Shown here one piece after another: positions 26,917 to 35,020 of a stretch of 64,000 bases of DNA. A program made the position numbers and the translations under genes. The number at the start of each line of letters is the position of its first letter. Position 1 is the stretch's first letter. Below the pieces are notes generated by a model, which made no database searches, had not been told where the DNA came from, and worked only from the letters and a program-made list of their open reading frames with translations. Source of the stretch: Streptomyces sp. V3I8 (lineage in GTDB: Bacteria > Actinomycetota > Actinomycetes > Streptomycetales > Streptomycetaceae); NCBI RefSeq assembly GCF_030817535.1, contig NZ_JAUSZL010000002.1:620001-684000 (forward strand), read 5' to 3'.

Positions 26917-28737
26917 TCAGCCGAGGGCGTCCATCTCGTGGTCGAGCGAGAGGGCGGCCGTGATGAGTGCCAGGTGGGTGAACGCCTGGGGGAAGTTGCC
27001 GAGCTGTTCCCCCGTCGACCCGATCTCCTCCGCGAACAGGCCCGCGTGGTTGGCGTAGGTCAGCATCTTGTCGAAGCCGTACCTGGCCGGGCCGAGCTGT
27101 CCCGCCCGCGCCAGCGCGTCGACGTACAGGAAGCTGCACAGGGAGAACGTGCCCTCGCTGCCGCGCAGGCCGTCCGGGGACGCCTGTGTGTCGTAGCGCT
27201 GCACGAGGCTGTCGGAGACGAGTTCGTGCTCCATCGCGTCGAGGGTCGACAGCCAGCGCGGATCCTTCGGCGAGATGAAGCCGACGGACGGCATCAGGAG
27301 CAGGGACGCGTCGAGGGTGGTGTCCTCGTAGTTCTGGACGAACGACCGCCGGCTCGTGCTCCAGCCGCGCTCCATCACCTGGCGCAGGATGTCGTCCCGT
27401 GCCGTGGTCCATTCCGGGATGTCGGCGGGCCGGGCGAAGTCGCGGGCCATCCGGATGCCCCGGTCGAAGGCGACCCAGCACATGAGGCGGCTGTAGGTGA
27501 AGTCCTTCTGTCCGCCCCGGGTCTCCCAGATCCCCTCGTCGGGCCGGTCCCAGGCCTTGACCAGCCAGTCGAGCACGCCGGCCAGGGCCTGCCAGCCGTC
27601 GTAGGGCGGTGCTTCCCCGGTGTCCTGCACCGCCTGGGACAGGGCGAGCACCGCCTCTCCGTAGATGTCCAGCTGGAGCTGTCCCGCGGCGCCGTTGCCC
27701 GCGTACACCGGCGCCGATCCGCGGTAGCCCTCCAGGTGATCCAGGGGCTCCTCCGTCAGCTCGGGGTCGCCGTCGACGCGGTACATGATCTGCAGGGGTT
27801 CCCCGCTGACCGTGCGGCCCGCCTTCAGCCGGTCGCCGAGCCAGCCGCGGAACGCGTGGGCCTCCTCGACGTGGCCCAGTCCCAGCAGCGCGCCGACCGA
27901 CATCGAGCCGTCCCGCACCCAGGTGTAGCGGTAGTCCCAGTTGCGGCCGCCGCCGATCTGCTCGGGCAGCCCCATGGTGGGGGCGGCGACGGGCGCTCCG
28001 GTGGGCGCGTACGTGAGCAGTTTCAGGGTGATGGCCGCCCTGTTCACCATGTCCTGCCAGCGTCCGTGGTAGTGACTGCGGCGTACCCACGCGTGCCAGA
28101 AGTCCCGGGTGCTCTCGAACAGGGCCGTGACGTCCGGGTACGTCAGCGGCGGCACGGGGGTGTCGTCGGCGTCGCCCACCGTCAGGACGACGGCCGCGGA
28201 CTCGCCCTCGCTCAGGGTCAGTTCGCTGCGGACGTCGTCGCCGTCCCGGGCCCATCGCACCGCGCCGGCCGTCTGGAGCACCGCCTGTGCGCCGGGGGCG
28301 TCGAAGCGCACGGCGTCCTCGGCCAGGTCGACGCGGTGTCCGGCGCGGGCGTAGTCGAAGCGGGGCCGGCACCGCAGGGTGAAGCGGACCCGGCCGCGGG
28401 TGACCCGCAGGATCCTGACCAGCCGGTGCCTGCCCGCCACGCGCTCGGGGCGGTCCACCGGCATGAAGTCGACCACCTCGCCGACGCCCGACTCGGCCAG
28501 GAAGCGGGTCACCAGGATCGCGGTGTCCTGGAGGTAGAGCTGGACCGGGGGCCGTTCGGTGTCGGCGGACACGGCGAAGTGGCCGCCGCGGTCGTGGTCG
28601 AGGAGCGAGGCGAACACACTGGGCGAGTCGAACCGGGGCGCGCACAGCCAGTCGACGGTGCCGTCGGAGGAGACCAGTGCGGCGGTCTGCAGATCGCCTA
28701 CCAGCCCGTGGTCGGCGATGGGGGGATAGCGTCGCAT
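26917..28737 (-). CDS. Glycoside hydrolase family 15 protein (trehalase/glucoamylase type)
   Basis: 606 residues, ATG with AAGGAG 8 nt upstream. The N-terminal beta-sandwich (IADHGLVGDLQTAALVSSDG; DWLCAPRFDSPSVFASLLD) and the (alpha/alpha)6 barrel are complete. GH15 motifs: GGGRNWDYRYTWVRDGSM, the proton donor Glu in DEGIWETRGG, and the base Glu in GSTGEQLGNFPQAFTH. Actinobacterial proteins of this subtype have been shown to act as trehalases in mycobacteria and streptomycetes; glucoamylase or dextranase activity cannot be excluded. No signal peptide, so an intracellular role, for example use of trehalose after stress, is favoured. Divergent from csbD. Confidence 0.88.
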   Translation of the reverse strand: MRRYPPIADHGLVGDLQTAALVSSDGTVDWLCAPRFDSPSVFASLLDHDRGGHFAVSADTERPPVQLYLQDTAILVTRFLAESGVGEVVDFMPVDRPERVAGRHRLVRILRVTRGRVRFTLRCRPRFDYARAGHRVDLAEDAVRFDAPGAQAVLQTAGAVRWARDGDDVRSELTLSEGESAAVVLTVGDADDTPVPPLTYPDVTALFESTRDFWHAWVRRSHYHGRWQDMVNRAAITLKLLTYAPTGAPVAAPTMGLPEQIGGGRNWDYRYTWVRDGSMSVGALLGLGHVEEAHAFRGWLGDRLKAGRTVSGEPLQIMYRVDGDPELTEEPLDHLEGYRGSAPVYAGNGAAGQLQLDIYGEAVLALSQAVQDTGEAPPYDGWQALAGVLDWLVKAWDRPDEGIWETRGGQKDFTYSRLMCWVAFDRGIRMARDFARPADIPEWTTARDDILRQVMERGWSTSRRSFVQNYEDTTLDASLLLMPSVGFISPKDPRWLSTLDAMEHELVSDSLVQRYDTQASPDGLRGSEGTFSLCSFLYVDALARAGQLGPARYGFDKMLTYANHAGLFAEEIGSTGEQLGNFPQAFTHLALITAALSLDHEMDALG

Positions 28738-29138
28738 GGTCGGTGCTCCTTCCGTGCCGGAGCGCCGCCGGGCATCGCATGTCCCGGCACGGTGTCGCGC
28801 CCCGCGACCGCCACCATCGCCGCACGGCGTCCCGGCGGCCTCCCCCGCCGCGGGTGAGTTGTCCGCGGACGGCCGTGGGACAGGCCGTCAATTCGCGGCG
28901 CATTCCGGCAGGACACGTACGCCGAAGATCGTTCATGGATGTCGTCGCTTTCACGCCCCCGACGCCGTCCGTCGTCATTCGATTTCGTTTTCCGCATTCT
29001 TCGCGGGAGTGATCAGGCCATTCGGGGGAAGCCCGTCGCATTCTCGAAAAGCCGGGTTTGGACCGGCCTCGTTCGGTCAGCCGTACCAGTAGATCGCACG
29101 GACAGAGCGACGAAGCATCAGTGAGGACGTGATCCGCA
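28738..29138. promoter_or_regulatory. Divergent promoter region of GH15 and csbD genes
   Basis: A 401-bp gap with no codon-biased frame; the right half is A/T-rich for this genome. GTTT (28987-28990), 14 nt, then GGGAGT (29005-29010) resembles the SigB-type pattern GTTT-N14-GGGTAY with two mismatches in the -10. This would suit csbD, a SigB target in other Gram-positives, but the match is not strong. Confidence 0.3.
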
Positions 29139-29312
29139 GTGGCACAGGACGAGAAGGCCAAGGCAAAGACCGAGCAGGCCAAGGGCAAGGTCAAGGAGAC
29201 CCTCGGCCAGGCCGTCGGCAACGAGCGGATGACCGCCGAGGGCAAGGCGGAACAGTCGAAGGGTGACGCCCGCCAGGCCAAGGAGAAGACCAAGGACGCA
29301 TTCCGGCATTGA
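29139..29312 (+). CDS. CsbD-like general stress protein
   Basis: 57 residues, GTG start. The protein is almost all charged and helical: AQDEKAKAKTEQAKGKVKE, then TLGQAVGNERMTAEGKAEQ and SKGDARQAKEKTKD, the CsbD repeat pattern. CsbD-family proteins are small, abundant, hydrophilic stress proteins under SigB in Bacillus; their molecular action is unknown. The ribosome site is weak (GAGGA about 11 nt upstream). A strong terminator begins 18 nt after the stop, and the next gene's ribosome site comes immediately after that. Confidence 0.88.
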   Translation: MAQDEKAKAKTEQAKGKVKETLGQAVGNERMTAEGKAEQSKGDARQAKEKTKDAFRH

Positions 29313-29330
29313 GGGGCCAGCCGATGCGCA

Positions 29331-29370
29331 GGGCCCGCCGCACGCTCTTGCGGCGGGCCCGCTTCTTTTA
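29331..29370 (+). terminator. Strong terminator after csbD
   Basis: Perfect 12-bp arms GGGCCCGCCGCA / TGCGGCGGGCCC around a 6-nt loop, followed by GCTTCTTTTA. The next gene's Shine-Dalgarno AAGGAG lies only 2 nt beyond, so that gene needs read-through or an unusually short own leader. Confidence 0.88.
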
Positions 29371-29385
29371 AGAAGGAGCGAGAAC

Positions 29386-29844
29386 ATGCTCGCGGAGTAC
29401 CGTACGTCTTCTCCCCACGGCCTGACGGCCGAGCCGTCGCGGCGCGCCCCGTCCCGGCCGAGCAGCCCGGCCGAGGTGCGCGAGGAGCTGAGGCACGCGC
29501 TGGCCGAGGCCCAGCGATCCCGGCGGCGCATCGCCCAGGGCGGCGACGAGATCATCGGCGACGCCCTGCTCGTGGCCACGGAACTCACGACCAACGCGAT
29601 GCTGCACGGCGGCGGTGTCACCGGTTTCGAAGTGGCGCTGGACGACGAGGTCGTACGCCTGTCGGTGAGCGACAGCAGCCGGGAGTACCCCGCGCCGAAG
29701 CGCGACGACGGCGAGCGGGGATACATGGGCCCCGGAGGCCATGGCTGGCCCATCGTCTGCCGGCTGGCCCGCGACATCACGATCTCGGAGCTGCGGACCG
29801 GCGGGAAGCGCATCACGGCCGTGGTACCGCTCGCCCACCCGTGA
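29386..29844 (+). CDS. RsbW-like ATP-binding protein
   Basis: 152 residues, ATG with AAGGAG 8 nt upstream. GHKL ATPase motifs: the N-box LVATELTTNAMLHGG, the G1 block LSVSDSSREYPA and the G2 block GPGGHGWPIVCRLA. Stand-alone kinases of this kind phosphorylate STAS-domain anti-sigma antagonists. The 35-residue basic N-terminus is not part of the domain. It follows csbD on the same strand with a terminator between, so it may be expressed at a lower level by read-through of that gene's stress promoter. Confidence 0.85.
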   Translation: MLAEYRTSSPHGLTAEPSRRAPSRPSSPAEVREELRHALAEAQRSRRRIAQGGDEIIGDALLVATELTTNAMLHGGGVTGFEVALDDEVVRLSVSDSSREYPAPKRDDGERGYMGPGGHGWPIVCRLARDITISELRTGGKRITAVVPLAHP

Positions 29845-29886
29845 GCCCCGCCGTCGCGGGCCCGTCCCTCCGGCACGGCAGACGTC

Positions 29887-29918
29887 CGACCGGGCGCCCC
29901 CGCGGGGGCGCCCGGTCG
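29887..29918. terminator. Bidirectional hairpin between convergent genes
   Basis: Perfect 14-bp arms CGACCGGGCGCCCC / GGGGCGCCCGGTCG with the 4-nt loop CGCG. It lies between the ends of the RsbW-like and hemerythrin genes and can serve both. No clear T-run. Confidence 0.75.
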
Positions 29919-29950
29919 TCACGGACAGGGGTGTGCCGCTCCCGCCCGGG

Positions 29951-30442
29951 TCAGCCCTTGACGATGCCGCGGACGTTCTCGACCGAGCCGCAGCCGGACC
30001 CCAGCTGGTGCGCCCGCTCCTTCAGGAAGGCGACACCGAGCTCTTCGCGGCGCTTCATGGCGACGTTCTCGCGCGCGCCGTTGAGGATCGTGCGCTCCTC
30101 CTCGTCGGCATGGTGCGTGATGGCCTCGACGAGCTCTTCCAGCTTCTCGTCCCACTCGTCGGAGCCGACCTCGTCGACCTCCAGGAGGGCGAGCAGCGCC
30201 TCGTTGCCCTCCTCGTGCTCCTCCTCGCCGTGCTCGACCTCTTCGTTGTCGATGTTCCGGTAGCGCTTGAGGGCCGGGTAGACCTCGGCCTCCTCGGCGA
30301 GGGCATGGGCGATCAGGAGGTGGGAGAACTCCTCCAGCGCCTGCGCCCTGTCCGCCTCGACACTGCGCATCCGCCGGAAGAGGTCCTCCATCGTGCGGTG
30401 GTCTTCAAGAATGAGTTCGACGACATCGTGCGTCTCGGACAT
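29951..30442 (-). CDS. Hemerythrin HHE-domain protein
   Basis: 163 residues, ATG start. The HHE cation-binding pattern is visible: ELILEDHRTMEDLFRRM (first His), HLLIAHALAEEAEVYPAL (His and Glu), EHGEEEHEEGNEALLALL (two His) and ITHHADEEERTILNGARE (two His and Glu). The domain binds a di-iron centre and senses or scavenges oxygen, NO or peroxides. The C-terminal 40 residues (AMKRREELGVAFLKERAHQLGSG) are basic and helical. No partner domain is fused. It shares no operon with the plus-strand neighbour. Family links to oxidative and nitrosative stress suit the surrounding genes. Confidence 0.9.
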   Translation of the reverse strand: MSETHDVVELILEDHRTMEDLFRRMRSVEADRAQALEEFSHLLIAHALAEEAEVYPALKRYRNIDNEEVEHGEEEHEEGNEALLALLEVDEVGSDEWDEKLEELVEAITHHADEEERTILNGARENVAMKRREELGVAFLKERAHQLGSGCGSVENVRGIVKG

Positions 30443-30517
30443 GTGCGGTGTGCCTTCCCCGGTGGTCGGTGGTCATCAGGTCCTGGGGACGACTACCCCC
30501 GTGTCCGCAGAAAATCG

Positions 30518-30561
30518 CCGGCCCGCACACACCGCTCAGGACGGAGCGGAGGACGGGCCGG
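30518..30561 (-). terminator. Terminator of the 30.6-31.1 kb gene
   Basis: Outer arms CCGGCCCG / CGGGCCGG and inner arms CCGCTC / GAGCGG. On the minus strand the stem is followed by CGATTTTC, a short T-run, as expected for a terminator reading toward lower coordinates. Confidence 0.7.
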
Positions 30562-30598
30562 ACGATGGGCAGGGAAGGACCGTGACGCCGTTGCACCG

Positions 30599-31099
30599 CT
30601 ACGCCGTGAGCGCCCGCCGGGTCGGGAGGGACTGCCGGGTCGGGAGTGCCTGTCCCGCTGCCGGGCGGGGCTGCCGGTTCGTGGGGGTCTGCCAGGCCGC
30701 GGGGGCCTGCCGGGCCGGGACGGCCTGTCGGGGCACGCTCGTCGACGAGGTGCCGCGCGCCACCGGACGCACCGGGTAGGTGGTCTTGGCCGGGTCCGTC
30801 ACCGGATCCCCGAGCACGATCCGGCCCGCCGCGTGCAGCGCGTCGCACTCGTCCGTGGGCAGGGCCACATAGCAACCCCCGTACGCCGAACCGGCGCTGA
30901 CGGACTGCCAGTAGCCGTACCTGCGGCGGCCGTTGGCGTGCACGGTCAGGCAGACGGGGACCCGCTGCACCTGGATGAGGCGCAGCACCTCGGCACCGCC
31001 GGGGGTCAGTGGCGCGGGGGTACGCGAGAGGGCCCGCAGCATGTCGGCGCTCCCGTCCGCGGCTCGCGGCACGGCACGGAGGTGGGAGGAGGGCGTCAT
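30599..31099 (-). CDS. Protein of unknown function with Pro/Gln-rich tail
   Basis: 166 residues from the ATG at 31099. The N-terminal 110 residues look folded, with GGAEVLRLIQVQRVPVCLTV, a strand-turn-strand pair NGRRRYGYWQSV and TDECDALHAAGRIVLGDPV. The last 55 residues are a low-complexity basic tail of Arg-Gln-Pro-Ala runs (PTRQSLPTRRALTA). An upstream in-frame start exists but has no ribosome site and poor codon use. It is followed by a good terminator. No family was recognised; the tail suggests recent expansion of a simple repeat. Confidence 0.6.
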   Translation of the reverse strand: MTPSSHLRAVPRAADGSADMLRALSRTPAPLTPGGAEVLRLIQVQRVPVCLTVHANGRRRYGYWQSVSAGSAYGGCYVALPTDECDALHAAGRIVLGDPVTDPAKTTYPVRPVARGTSSTSVPRQAVPARQAPAAWQTPTNRQPRPAAGQALPTRQSLPTRRALTA

Positions 31100-31233
31100 G
31101 TGCGGGCGGCCTTTCGACGGACGGGTTCGATCGCGTGTCACCGGGGACGATGACGTCTTGATGCTCTGCATTCTTCCGGAGGGCACTGACAATGCGGCCG
31201 AGGCCACTCCGTACCGGCCCCGGGAGTCCAGGT

Positions 31234-31542
31234 TCACCGGTGGTCCGGCGGGATCGGGCCGTGGTGGGCGCGGCCCTCCAATTCGCCCTGGACGAAGGGG
31301 TCGTCGGCGCTGTCGTACACCCCGGCGTGGTCGAAGAGCGCTTCGGTGATGCGCTCCCACTCCTCGATCTCCGCCTGCGCGACCAGCGCGTCCCTGCCGG
31401 TGAGCGTCCCGTCCCCGGCCGCCCCGCGGGCGCGCTCCAGCGCTTCCTTCGCCTCGTGGTGGCGCATTCCCGTGGCCGAGCGCCGTACCCGTGCCCAGGC
31501 GTCACGCTCGTCGTCGGACGGCTCCGCCACTTCGTCGTTCAT
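31234..31542 (-). CDS. Small acidic protein of unknown function
   Basis: 102 residues from the ATG at 31542; the exact start is uncertain (a GTG seven codons upstream has AGGA close by). The protein is acidic and helical: DDERDAWARVRRSATGMRHHEAKEALERARG, then LTGRDALVAQAEIEEWERITEALF. A short Pro/His-rich end follows. No motif was recognised. Helix-rich charged proteins of this kind near WhiB and ANTAR genes are common in streptomycetes but uncharacterised. Confidence 0.55.
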   Translation of the reverse strand: MNDEVAEPSDDERDAWARVRRSATGMRHHEAKEALERARGAAGDGTLTGRDALVAQAEIEEWERITEALFDHAGVYDSADDPFVQGELEGRAHHGPIPPDHR

Positions 31543-31687
31543 GTCGTCGACGAGACCGGACACCCGGTCCTGCTCCAGACCCACCGCTCCACCTCGTTCG
31601 GCTATGGCGCTGATCGCTTCCCTCAGCGGTCCCGTTCCCGTCTGCCCCCCATACACGGTCCGACACCTGCCGGCTCCGACGAAGCGC

Positions 31688-31767
31688 CACGTCAAGGCGT
31701 CGTCACGGCAACGCTTCGTCACGTCGTCACGTCAACGCGTCATCACGTCAACGCGTCGCCACGTCGG
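31688..31767. repeat. 16-bp tandem repeat with an 8-bp half unit
   Basis: The unit CACGTCAACGCGTCGT recurs at 31688, 31704, 31728, 31744 and, partly, 31760; between the second and third full copies lies an 8-bp half unit (CACGTCGT at 31720). The phase is exact: 16, 16, 8, 16, 16. Copies diverge by one to three bases. The array is non-coding, just after the WhiB gene stop and upstream of the acidic-protein gene. Confidence 0.8.
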
Positions 31768-31786
31768 GTGGCGCGCGCGGCGGGGG

Positions 31787-32044
31787 CTACGCGCTGCCGC
31801 GGGAGGCGCGGCCACCGGCGCGGCGCCGCAGGGCGCGTCGTTCACCCTCGCTCCTGCCGCCCCACACACCGATGCTCTGGCCCGTCTCGAGCGCCCACTC
31901 CAGGCACTGCGCCTGCACCGGGCAGCGTCGGCACACGCTCTTCGCGTCCTCGATCTGCACGAGCGCCGGGCCCGTGTTGCCGATGGGGAAGAAGAGATCG
32001 GGATCGACGGTGCGGCATTCCGCGTCCTCGCGCCAGCCTTCCAT
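31787..32044 (-). CDS. WhiB-family iron-sulfur transcription factor
   Basis: 85 residues, ATG with AAGGAGG upstream. Four cluster-binding cysteines at positions 10, 38, 41 and 47 (CxxC at 38-41), the GVWGG turn at about 59-63 and the basic C-terminal tail (ERRALRRRAGG) that contacts DNA. The sequence DLFFPIGNTGPALVQIEDAK is closest to the WhiB1/WblE group, which bind a [4Fe-4S] cluster and the housekeeping sigma factor and respond to NO. The sequence differs enough to be a paralogue rather than WblE itself. Divergent from the GAF-ANTAR gene. Confidence 0.93.
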   Translation of the reverse strand: MEGWREDAECRTVDPDLFFPIGNTGPALVQIEDAKSVCRRCPVQAQCLEWALETGQSIGVWGGRSEGERRALRRRAGGRASRGSA

Positions 32045-32291
32045 GAGTGCCTCCTTGGGTGGTGATGATGTCGTTCACGGGGTTCGGTTCCCCCTCCGGG
32101 TCACCCACGACGGCACCGGTGAAACAAGGAGTCTTGTGGGACAGTGCTGCTCCGGTGTCCGGCAGCACGGGCGATCACGTACGCGCGGGGCGCCGGGGGA
32201 CCCGGCCTCGGCACGACGGGGGCACCCGGGTGACAAGATGGGATCTCCATGGGCCACGGCCGGGACATTTCTACGAACAAGCAGGTGACGC

Positions 32292-32996
32292 ATGTCGCAG
32301 CAGCCGGGCGAGGTCTGGGAGCAGTTCGCGATCGCCGTGGCGGAGATGGCGCGGGACCTGCTGGCGCAGGACTCCGCCCAGGGCACCCTGGACCGGGTCG
32401 TGGAGCACGCGAAGGTCCTGATCAACGGGTGTGACGAAGCCGGCATCCTCACCGTACGGCAGGGGAAGGTGAACGCCCTGGCGGCGACGGGCGACGTGGT
32501 CCGGCACGCGGACCGGATCCAGCAGGACCTGCAGGAAGGCCCGTGCTTCGACGCCGTGACGGACCGTCAGCAGGTCTACACGATCGAGGACATGACGAAG
32601 CCGAGCAAGCAGTGGCCGCATTTCACTCCCCGGCTCAGGGAGCTGGGGATGGGAAGCATGATGGGCTTCCTGCTCTTCACCGAGGACGACGACCTCGGCG
32701 CCCTGAACCTGTACTCGCACGAGCCGGACACCTTCGACGAGGCCGCCAGACGCGCCGGCTGGATCCTTGCCTCGCACGCGGCGGTGGCCTTCTCGGCGGC
32801 CCGTACGCACCAGCAGCTCAGTCACGCCCTGGAGACCCGGCACGAGATCGGCGAGGCCATCGGCATCCTCATGGAGCGCTACGGCCTGGCCGAGGACGCG
32901 GCCTTCAAGGTGCTCAAGAAGACCTCCCAGGACCGCAACGTCAAAGTGCGCGAGATCGCCCGCCAGATCTGCCGTACGGGCGAGAGGCCCGGCTGA
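32292..32996 (+). CDS. GAF and ANTAR domain RNA-binding regulator
   Basis: 234 residues, ATG with AGGTGA upstream. The GAF domain spans about 25-155 (DRVVEHAKVLINGCDEAGIL; EGPCFDAVTDRQQVYTIEDM). The C-terminal ANTAR domain (about 170-230) has LETRHEIGEAIGILMERYGLAEDAAFKVLKKTSQ, the three-helix RNA-binding unit that prevents transcription termination at paired hairpins. Such proteins are common in actinobacteria and respond to a GAF ligand or a partner. No cognate hairpin pair was identified nearby. Divergent from the WhiB gene. Confidence 0.92.
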   Translation: MSQQPGEVWEQFAIAVAEMARDLLAQDSAQGTLDRVVEHAKVLINGCDEAGILTVRQGKVNALAATGDVVRHADRIQQDLQEGPCFDAVTDRQQVYTIEDMTKPSKQWPHFTPRLRELGMGSMMGFLLFTEDDDLGALNLYSHEPDTFDEAARRAGWILASHAAVAFSAARTHQQLSHALETRHEIGEAIGILMERYGLAEDAAFKVLKKTSQDRNVKVREIARQICRTGERPG

Positions 32997-33057
32997 CCGC
33001 CGGGCCGCGCTCCGCCGGGCCCCTCGCCCGCCGTGCCCGTGCCTCCTGGCGGCGGGC

Positions 33058-34281
33058 TCACAGGAAGCGGCGGATCGGGACGACCGCCGCTTCCCGGGCC
33101 CGCTGGACGACCGAGCGCCGCTTCCAGCGGCCCTCCTCGATCAGGACGCCGTTCGCGATGTCCTCCTCGAAGTGGGCGTCGAGGGTGGCGGTGAACTCCT
33201 CGTCCAGGACGGCGAGCATGATCTCCTCGTCGTGGTCGAGCGAGCGGCGGTTGAAGTTGGTCGAGCCGACCAGTGCGGCGACCCGGTCCACGGTGATGAC
33301 CTTGGCGTGCATCATCGTCGGCTGGTACTGGTAGATCTTCACGCCGCAGGCGGTGAGGTCCTCGTAGTAGTGCTGGCCCGCCAGCTGGCAGACCCGCTTG
33401 TCCGTGTGCGGGCCGGGCAGCAGGATCTCCACCTCCACACCCCGGCGGGCCGCCGCGCACAGCAGCTCGATGAAGAACGCGTCCGGCGCGAAGTAGGCCG
33501 TGGCCAGCCGGAAGCGTTCCTCGGCCGACTCCAGCATCACCCGGAGCAGGGTCTGCATGTCCTGCCACCCGAAGCTGGCCGAGCCGCGCACCACCTGCAC
33601 CACGGCCCCGCCCTCGGGTTCGTGTCCGACGAACCGGTCGCGCCCGTCGAAGAGTTCGTCGTGGCACTCGGCCCAGTTCTGCGCGAAGGCGGCGGCGACA
33701 CCGTCCACGGCGGGCCCGCGGACCTCGACGTGGGTGTCGCGCCACTCGTGCTCGTTGCGCGCGTTCCCGCACCACTCCTCCGCGATCCCCACCCCGCCGG
33801 TGAAGGCCGTCTGCTCGTCGACGACGAGCACCTTGCGGTGGCAGCGGTGGTTCTGCTTGAACGGTGAGAGCGCCAGCGGCCTGCGGAACCACGCCACCTG
33901 CACCCCGGCCTGCTCCATGGCCGCCAGCAGGTCCTTCTCGATCAGCCTGCTGCCGAACCCGTCCAGCAGCAGCCGCACCCGCACACCGGCCCGGGCCCGC
34001 TCGGTGAGCGCCTCGGCGAACTCACGGGCGATGTCGCCCTTCCAGTACACGAAGGTCATCATGTCCACGGTGTGTTCGGCGGACCGGATGCCCGCCAGCA
34101 TCGCGGCGAAGATCTCGTCGCCGTTGCGCAGGGCGGTGAGGGTGTTGCCCTCGGTCGCCGCGATACCGATGAGTCTCTCCAGCCGCCGGCGTATCCGCTG
34201 CGCACGGTCCTCGTAGACCGGCGCGGCCGGCGTCCCGGCGCGGGGGGAGGTCTTCTGCAACTGGTCCTTCGTACTGGTCAT
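33058..34281 (-). CDS. Phospholipase D-family protein (cardiolipin synthase-like)
   Basis: 407 residues from the ATG at 34281. Two HKD motifs are present: HRKVLVVDEQTAFTGG (about residue 165) and HAKVITVDRVAALVGSTN (about residue 328), each with His, Lys and Asp. The context GIAEEWCGNARNEHEWRDTH between them and HDEEIMLAVLDEEF after the second are typical of cardiolipin synthases of the PLD type. There is no N-terminal membrane helix, so this may be a soluble or peripheral phosphatidyltransferase or phospholipase. Transcribed away from the next small plus-strand gene. Confidence 0.87.
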   Translation of the reverse strand: MTSTKDQLQKTSPRAGTPAAPVYEDRAQRIRRRLERLIGIAATEGNTLTALRNGDEIFAAMLAGIRSAEHTVDMMTFVYWKGDIAREFAEALTERARAGVRVRLLLDGFGSRLIEKDLLAAMEQAGVQVAWFRRPLALSPFKQNHRCHRKVLVVDEQTAFTGGVGIAEEWCGNARNEHEWRDTHVEVRGPAVDGVAAAFAQNWAECHDELFDGRDRFVGHEPEGGAVVQVVRGSASFGWQDMQTLLRVMLESAEERFRLATAYFAPDAFFIELLCAAARRGVEVEILLPGPHTDKRVCQLAGQHYYEDLTACGVKIYQYQPTMMHAKVITVDRVAALVGSTNFNRRSLDHDEEIMLAVLDEEFTATLDAHFEEDIANGVLIEEGRWKRRSVVQRAREAAVVPIRRFL

Positions 34282-34555
34282 GGCATCACCCGGCCGGCAC
34301 GGGGAGGAGACAGGAGGATGCACGCGGCCCGGTCCGGCACGGGCGCGGCGAGCAGACTGTACTCCGGCTTCCCGGACACGCGGCGCCGGGAGCGGCGAAC
34401 GCGACGATCGAGGATCCGTCGGGTCCGTGCGCACATGTCCGCGGGCACAGTGGGCAGGAGACGGGCGATGCGTTCTCCGGTCGGGACGGCACCTTAGGCG
34501 CCGGCGGCGACGCGAGCGACAGCAGAGCCAAGGGATCGAAAGGACCGGCAGAGCC

Positions 34556-35020
34556 GTGAGTGAAGAGCAGGATCCGCTCCGTGAGGCGGCCGCGCCGATC
34601 GTGGCCGAGCCCGCGCCCGATCTGCAGCTGCAGATGCTGGTACGGCTGGTCGGCCAGGACCCGCAGGCCGCCCTGCCGATCACTTTGATCATCGGGGGTG
34701 GTCTCCTGCACGGCGACCTCATCTCGCACAAGGCGTGGACGACCGACTGGGCGCAGAGCCTGCGCGGCGTCGACGGACCCGGCGCACAGCTGCTGGAGCG
34801 GTTCCCCGAGCAGGTGGACCAGGCGGTCGCCGAGAAGCAGGGGCGCCCGGCCCCGCAGCGACTGCCCCAGTGGATCCACCTACGGGACGCCACCAGTGTC
34901 GTCGGCGCGGGCGGACCCGTCGTCATGCCCCTGTGGCGGGGGCGGCTCACGGACATCTCCGGCTGGTCCCTGGGCAGGCCCGACGGCTCCCCGGGCGAAG
35001 CCGGGGACGACCACCGCTGA
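34556..35020 (+). CDS. Protein of unknown function
   Basis: 154 residues, GTG start with AAAGGA about 10 nt upstream. A compact alpha/beta domain: LQLQMLVRLVGQDPQAALPITLIIGGGLLHGDLIS, a helix ending AQLLERFPEQVDQAVAE, and the C-terminal half with strands around WIHLRDATSVV and WRGRLTDISGWSLG. The opening pattern resembles no family confidently. It is soluble with no signal peptide. The 274-bp gap upstream is divergent from the phospholipase-D-like gene. Confidence 0.6.
   Translation: MSEEQDPLREAAAPIVAEPAPDLQLQMLVRLVGQDPQAALPITLIIGGGLLHGDLISHKAWTTDWAQSLRGVDGPGAQLLERFPEQVDQAVAEKQGRPAPQRLPQWIHLRDATSVVGAGGPVVMPLWRGRLTDISGWSLGRPDGSPGEAGDDHR

Noticed and set aside
31688..31767. CRISPR array
   Set aside because: Units are 16 bp in direct contact with no spacers, and no cas gene is in the window.
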